Assembly (NCBI RefSeq): GCF_000814475.1
Contig: NZ_JSVC01000015.1
Coordinates: 310,001-374,000 of the forward strand
Reading direction: 5' to 3'
Source of the DNA: Flavihumibacter solisilvae
Lineage (GTDB): Bacteria; Bacteroidota; Bacteroidia; Chitinophagales; Chitinophagaceae
Length of the DNA: 64,000 nucleotides
A model generated the notes under the pieces. That model worked only from the letters and a program-made list of their open reading frames with translations. It searched no databases and was not told the origin of the DNA. Below, in pieces: positions 59,819-64,000 of this stretch. A program made the position numbers and the translations under genes. The first letter of the stretch is position 1. Every line of letters starts with the position of its first letter.

Positions 59819-59857
59819 AACAGGTCAATAAGTGATTTATTCACCTATTGACCTGTT
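59819..59857. repeat. Long inverted repeat in the gap 59668-59880
   Basis: A 17-bp arm (59819-59835, AACAGGTCAATAAGTGA) and its near-exact inverted copy (59841-59857) enclose TTTAT; one base is mismatched. The GTCAATAAGTGA phrase also occurs as direct copies at 1530-1560. GGTTCCTG (59700-59707) and CAGGAACC (59749-59756) make a second inverted repeat in the gap. No gene is seen in 59668-59880. No T run follows, so it is not a simple terminator. Confidence 0.7.
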
Positions 59858-59880
59858 CACGTATTCACAGCAACTTCTAT

Positions 59881-62800
59881 TTAGAAGTTAAACCGCAAAC
59901 TTATTTGGCTGCTCCAGCGCGTATTATTATACAACGTAGTACCATCGCTGATCTGGTATGGTTGTCCCAGCGCATTGGTCTGCGGAATGAACCTGTATGT
60001 CGGAGTTGTTGTTCCGCTTTGGTAGCCTGCAAACTGCAGGATCTGCACCTGGTCAAAGTTTGCAAAGTACTGGCGTCCCCAATCCTTGTCCAGCATATTT
60101 GTAAGGTTGAACACATCATAGCCGATCTGGAAGCTGTACACTTTATTAGAGAGCGTAAGGTTGAAATCCTGTTTAATACCAAGGTTGATCACATTGGTGA
60201 AAGGCAGCCTTGCACCATTGCGCTCTGCATGCTGGCCCCTCATTTTACTCAGGTATTTATCATCTTCAATAAATGCATTGAACAACTCTTTCTGTTTTGC
60301 AATGTTGGAAGCAATTACCTGCGGGTCAGTTGTAGATGACGGGAATCCGGGAACTGTATTCTGGTAAAGGAATACCATTGACTGTAAATCTGTCTCTGTA
60401 GGAATATACATGAGGTCGTTGAAGTCAACACCATCCTGCCCGATGTTTCCGGTCATGGTATAACTTACCGGGCTTCCTGACTGTCCCACATAATCAAGCG
60501 TAATAGTGGTTGCCATCTTCTTGTTCAGGTAACTGATCTTCCTGGAAACATATGCAGTGATGCGGTGTCCCAGGTCGAAGTCGGAACGGGTGCGACCAAT
60601 ATAGTTCCGTCCATCCACTGCTTCCATGTTGTTCCAGTTGGAAGAGTTAATGGAACTGGTTGCCTCATTCTTCACGAGTGAAGAGCCGTACACATAATTC
60701 GCATTGGCAGCCCAGCCATTCCTGAATGCTTTGTCGATAGTAAAGCTGAAGTTGTAGGCGAATCCTTTTTTGTCTTCGTTATTAGAAACAAGGATTATAG
60801 AAGTATAGGGGTTACGTCCCTCGTTGCCTGCCGGCAGGTATGGCCGCAGAGCGATCTTGCGATCAACAAACGGGATCTTCGGATCGTATACCGTGCGTTC
60901 ATCAGGACCAGTGGTGGTAACCCTTGTATTCGGATCGAAGACAAGGTTGGTCCAGTCAACTTCATGGATGTTGTGTGTGAACAGCGCTTCTGCGGTGAAA
61001 GTCCAGCCATTGCCGAAGCGCTTATCCATCGCGAGTGAATAACGTAATACCTGTGGCAGTTTGAAGTCCTTTGCAACCAGGTTCAGCTCTCCCTGCGGAA
61101 TAACTGTAGTTACACCGAAATCTGATGCAGTATACTGGTTGTTCACATCGCTGCGGAATGGAACTTTCGTGCCATCGGGGAAGGTAATACCGTTGTTGTT
61201 CTGGCGATCGATTGCCCCGGCTGTTACACCTGTATTCTGGAAGCCGCCTCCAGGCCATACCAGCGGGATCCTTCCTGAAAACAGGCCGATACCACCACGT
61301 ATAGTAATATTCTCTTCCGGGATATTATACTTAAACCCGATCCTGGGTGAAAACATAAACTTCGGCTTGAACATCTTTCCTGTCTCAGCACCTTTCAGGT
61401 CGTAGTACTGCCCGATGATTGCAGCAGCTGTATCCCGGAAGAATGCATCCGTAACGGGGTCGTCCTGGAACGCGGTACGGTCTGCACGCAGTCCAATTGT
61501 CAGTGTGAAATTGTTATCGAACTTGATATCATCACCCACGAAGAATCCGAGCCTGTTGGTTTTAAATTCCGCAGCGGCACCTTCCGAATTGTCACCGATC
61601 TTGTTTCCGTCAACCAGCGAGTATCCTCTCCGGTAACGGATGGGAGCGCCTTCACGGATAAATTCTCCCATATTGGCATACTGGTAGAAGCCGTAATTCC
61701 TGTTGATGAACAGGTTATATGTTTTGTTGAAGTCCAGGTCAAAACCTGCCGTCAGGGTGTGTTTGCCCTTGATCACTTTCAACGCGTCGAAGATGTTGAT
61801 GATGTCCTGTTTCAGCAGGTTGGCGGTTGACGAAATGTCACTGCCGAAATTCAGGTTCCCACTTCCATCCCTGATCTGGATCTCGGGGAAAGGATTTCCG
61901 ACAATCGCGCGGTCATCCTTTACCGTTGTTACCGTCGCACGCAGTTTGTTGGAAACGGAATTGTTGATCTTTGTATTCAGTTCCGCAGATCCCGAATGTG
62001 TTATGGATGGATAATATTCCGCGTTATTAAAGAAGTAGATATTCGTATTCGCACTCCTGTCGGGGTTGGTCCTCTCCAGTTTCGTATATCGATAGCTTGC
62101 GATCAGCTGGTTGGATGGATTGATGTTCCAGTCGATCCTTGATGCCAGCCTCGTTGCCTCGATCTGGTCGGGGTTGTTGATGTATTCGCCCGGATCATAA
62201 TTATATGCCGACTTCAGGTGATTGACCAAAACATTCACACTGTCATTCCTCAGGTAACGGCCAACATAGAATGATGTATCGAAGGGCTGTGGACGGTTAT
62301 CATCCTGCTTTTCGAGGTTGGCAAAAAAGAACAGCTTATTCTTGATGATGGGACCGCCGACCCTGAAGCCGTAAGTCTTGTTCGAAAAGTCGGGCAGGCG
62401 TGTGCGTTCGGATTTTCCTGTCGCAGGGTTCACGGTCGCAAGGGGGCTCTTGCCTGTCAGCTGCTCATTCCTGAAAATGTAATATACCGACCCGGTAAGG
62501 GTATTTGTTCCCTGGCGGGTAATGGCGTTGATACCACCGCCGGTGAAGTTACCGAGGGAAACATCATAAGGTGATAGTTGAACGGCGATCTGGTCGATCG
62601 CATCAATGCTGATAGGTGGTGCTCCGGCACGGCCACCATTGGTACCCTGGTCACTCAAACCAAATACGTCGTTGTTTACTGCCCCGTCGATCATGAATGA
62701 GTTGTACCTGTTGTTCTGTCCCGCGATGGATAAACCACCGGTGGACGTCACCTTTACCTGCGGAGTAAACCGCAGGTAATCTGAAAGATTTCTGCCCACA

Positions 62801-63240
62801 GACGGAAGGTTGGCGATCTTGTCACGGCCTATCGCTGTTTCTGTTCCTCCTTTGCCCGAAGCGCTCGTATTCCGCCGGCCGGCAACCACAACTTCGGTAA
62901 GCGTGCTCTGCTTGTCGCGCATCTGTGCATCCTGGCTGGATGATTCTCCCAGGTTCAAATGGATATCCGTACGGGTTACATTATCAAAACCCACATGTGT
63001 AAACGTAATTGTGTAGGGACCGCCCGGGTTCATGTTGTGAATCGAATATTGCCCCGATGTGCGGGTAACAGTTTTGTATTCAGTTCCCGTCGGGGTATGT
63101 ACGGCTGTTACTGTAGCGCCTACCAGGGCTTCGCCGGTTGCCGATTTAACGGTTCCCGTCATGCTGCTGGTAGTTACCTGAGCCAATGTGACGATCGAAA
63201 ATGCCATTAGCAGGCATATTAGTCCGGCAATTCGCTTCAT
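59881..63240 (-). CDS. Oar-like TonB-dependent outer membrane protein
   Basis: ATG 63240 gives 1119 residues (an ATG two codons upstream is equal in quality). A signal peptide (IAGLICLLMAFSIVTLAQ) is followed by a carboxypeptidase-like CarboxypepD domain (TGTVKSATGEALVGATVTAVH, about residues 27-105). A TonB box-like TEVVVAG comes next, then a plug (LSIAGQNNRYNSFMIDGAVNND; IAVQLSPYDVSLGNFTGGGINAI) and a long barrel ending in aromatic RFNF. The layout is that of Oar and related regulator/adhesin-type receptors in Bacteroidota. The ligand is unknown; it is not paired with a SusD gene, so it is not a SusCD system. It is divergent from ribB over 164 bp. Confidence 0.85.
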   Translation of the reverse strand: MKRIAGLICLLMAFSIVTLAQVTTSSMTGTVKSATGEALVGATVTAVHTPTGTEYKTVTRTSGQYSIHNMNPGGPYTITFTHVGFDNVTRTDIHLNLGESSSQDAQMRDKQSTLTEVVVAGRRNTSASGKGGTETAIGRDKIANLPSVGRNLSDYLRFTPQVKVTSTGGLSIAGQNNRYNSFMIDGAVNNDVFGLSDQGTNGGRAGAPPISIDAIDQIAVQLSPYDVSLGNFTGGGINAITRQGTNTLTGSVYYIFRNEQLTGKSPLATVNPATGKSERTRLPDFSNKTYGFRVGGPIIKNKLFFFANLEKQDDNRPQPFDTSFYVGRYLRNDSVNVLVNHLKSAYNYDPGEYINNPDQIEATRLASRIDWNINPSNQLIASYRYTKLERTNPDRSANTNIYFFNNAEYYPSITHSGSAELNTKINNSVSNKLRATVTTVKDDRAIVGNPFPEIQIRDGSGNLNFGSDISSTANLLKQDIINIFDALKVIKGKHTLTAGFDLDFNKTYNLFINRNYGFYQYANMGEFIREGAPIRYRRGYSLVDGNKIGDNSEGAAAEFKTNRLGFFVGDDIKFDNNFTLTIGLRADRTAFQDDPVTDAFFRDTAAAIIGQYYDLKGAETGKMFKPKFMFSPRIGFKYNIPEENITIRGGIGLFSGRIPLVWPGGGFQNTGVTAGAIDRQNNNGITFPDGTKVPFRSDVNNQYTASDFGVTTVIPQGELNLVAKDFKLPQVLRYSLAMDKRFGNGWTFTAEALFTHNIHEVDWTNLVFDPNTRVTTTGPDERTVYDPKIPFVDRKIALRPYLPAGNEGRNPYTSIILVSNNEDKKGFAYNFSFTIDKAFRNGWAANANYVYGSSLVKNEATSSINSSNWNNMEAVDGRNYIGRTRSDFDLGHRITAYVSRKISYLNKKMATTITLDYVGQSGSPVSYTMTGNIGQDGVDFNDLMYIPTETDLQSMVFLYQNTVPGFPSSTTDPQVIASNIAKQKELFNAFIEDDKYLSKMRGQHAERNGARLPFTNVINLGIKQDFNLTLSNKVYSFQIGYDVFNLTNMLDKDWGRQYFANFDQVQILQFAGYQSGTTTPTYRFIPQTNALGQPYQISDGTTLYNNTRWSSQISLRFNF

Positions 63241-63380
63241 AAGCATATATGTGTGTTATTTAGCTGCAAATAAAATAAATAAAAGTCTAATGGGATTAAG
63301 ACAATATTAACAAATTGTCATGCCAGCAGGGCTGCCCGGCCCCCGGAGAACAACTGGGTATTCCCGTCCCTAATATTCGT

Positions 63381-63388
63381 TAGTTTTG
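63381..63388 (+). promoter_or_regulatory. -7 element of ribB
   Basis: TAGTTTTG matches TAnnTTTG exactly. It lies 17 bp before the ATG at 63405, giving a short leader. No TTTG is found at the -33 position. I see no FMN-riboswitch-like conserved segments in this gap. Confidence 0.4.
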
Positions 63389-63404
63389 TGGTTAAATAAT
63401 CACT

Positions 63405-64000
63405 ATGCTGGATAGTATCGAAAGTGCTATAGAAGACATCAGGAACGGAAAGATGGTCATCGTGGTGGATGATGAGGACAGGGAAAATGAGGGGGATTTT
63501 ATCGTTGCCGCCCGCCACGTGACGCCCGAGGTAATCAATTTCATGAGCAAGGAGGGGCGTGGACTGATCTGTGTTCCGCTGGTGGAGGACAGGTGCGAAG
63601 AACTTCAGCTGGAAATGATGGTTAACAGCAATACCGCCCTTCATGAGACTGCTTTTACCGTTTCCGTTGACCTGCTGGGTCATGGTTGCACAACCGGAAT
63701 TTCCGCCCATGACCGCGCAAAAACGATCCAGGCACTGATCAACCCATCAACCAAGCCGTCCGACCTTGGCCGGCCCGGACATATTTTTCCCCTGAAAGCC
63801 AAGAAAGGTGGTGTACTCCGCAGGGCAGGGCACACAGAAGCCACAATAGACCTGGCACGCCTCGCCGGCCTCGAACCTGCCGGTGCACTGGTGGAAATTA
63901 TGAACGAAGACGGCACCATGGCCAGGCTTCCCGAGCTCGAGCAGCTGGCGAAAAAGTTCGGCATGAAGCTGATCTCCATCAAAGACCTGATCGAATACCG
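63405..64000 (+). CDS. ribB: 3,4-dihydroxy-2-butanone-4-phosphate synthase (RibB, or RibBA N-part), cut by window end
   Basis: The frame runs from ATG 63405 past the window end (198 codons plus two bases). It shows [30 protein letters not shown] (acidic Mg-binding [10 protein letters not shown] near residues 22-31), [54 protein letters not shown] and [15 protein letters not shown]. It makes the four-carbon riboflavin precursor from ribulose-5-phosphate. Bacteroidota often carry a fused RibBA with a GTP cyclohydrolase II half. That half would lie beyond base 64000 and cannot be judged. The family is certain. Confidence 0.95.
   Translation, partial: MLDSIESAIEDIRNGKMVIVVDDEDRENEGDFIVAARHVTPEVINFMSKEGRGLICVPLVEDRCEELQLEMMVNSNTALHETAFTVSVDLLGHGCTTGISAHDRAKTIQALINPSTKPSDLGRPGHIFPLKAKKGGVLRRAGHTEATIDLARLAGLEPAGALVEIMNEDGTMARLPELEQLAKKFGMKLISIKDLIEY

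Noticed and set aside
59881-63240. SusC of a polysaccharide utilisation locus
   Set aside because: There is no SusD partner or glycosidase next to it, and the N-terminal and plug features fit Oar-type proteins better.
63241-63404. FMN riboswitch before ribB
   Set aside because: The 164-bp gap is AT-rich near the TonB gene and I see none of the conserved GC-rich RFN segments; a plain promoter element is present.
1-64000. rRNA, tRNA, transposase, integrase, prophage or toxin-antitoxin genes
   Set aside because: No proteins with such domains and no long structured gaps were found; the intergenic regions are mostly below 250 bp.

Overview
The window reads as chromosomal DNA of a Bacteroidota bacterium, most probably family Chitinophagaceae. 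The signs are a PorW/SprE-like protein of the type IX secretion and gliding apparatus, SusC/Oar-like and metal-type TonB-dependent receptors, a bifunctional DAHP synthase-chorismate mutase, and bactofilin next to AtpZ. Start codons mostly lack Shine-Dalgarno sequences, and several promoters match the Bacteroidota pattern TTTG-N20-TAnnTTTG. I see no rRNA, tRNA, insertion sequence, prophage or CRISPR array. Gene density is high and the genes are intact. Only the first gene (Gfo/Idh/MocA oxidoreductase) and the last (ribB) are cut by the window edges.

Layout. 1-1.5 kb: oxidoreductase plus a DUF1080 lipoprotein, a pair typical of 3-keto-glycoside metabolism. 1.6-5.9 kb: an MlaD-MlaF-MlaE lipid-transport operon and an MsbA-like exporter. 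5.9-7 kb: a secreted amidohydrolase. 7-13.5 kb: a beta-mannobiose module (AraC regulator, symporter, GH130 phosphorylase, cellobiose/mannobiose 2-epimerase, CE2 acetyl esterase). 13.5-16 kb: a GH109 enzyme with a hexosamine-kinase-like protein. 16-19.6 kb: an ECF sigma/anti-sigma/TPR operon divergent from a small DUF6249-like membrane protein, with matching promoter motifs on both strands. 19.7-23.7 kb: S41 protease, MurK-like kinase, MurQ etherase and an unknown protein. 23.77-31.6 kb: an aromatic amino-acid operon (pheA, aminotransferase, tyrA, DAHPS-CM, aroB, aroA, aroC, DUF952). 31.5-38.2 kb: cell-wall genes (VanX/DdpX, L,D-transpeptidase, RlpA, OmpA-TSP3, PBP1A). 38.3-43.9 kb: PorW/SprE-like protein, a short membrane protein resembling the N-terminus of bactofilin-associated M23 peptidases, bactofilin, AtpZ, a membrane protein, SprT and GNAT. 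44.2-52.5 kb: a heavy-metal efflux operon including a 1457-residue RND pump fused to a TolC-like factor. 52.5-59.7 kb: a peptide-ligase-type cluster (two ATP-grasp-like proteins, GCS2 carboxylate-amine ligase, class I glutamine amidotransferase, secreted amidohydrolase, cupin, alpha/beta esterase). 59.9-64 kb: an Oar-like TonB-dependent protein and ribB.

Most notable. (1) A previously uncalled 27-codon leader peptide at 23769-23852 carries eight consecutive Phe/Tyr codons. It is followed by a strong terminator hairpin ending directly at the pheA start codon, which is the architecture of ribosome-mediated attenuation. (2) The 52.5-59.7 kb cluster has the enzyme set expected for ATP-dependent making and trimming of an amide- or peptide-linked small molecule whose identity is not evident. 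(3) The metal efflux operon has a near-ideal promoter overlapped by a three-half-site palindrome. (4) The ECF sigma gene and its divergent neighbour carry similar GNAACC-N16-NGTC elements.
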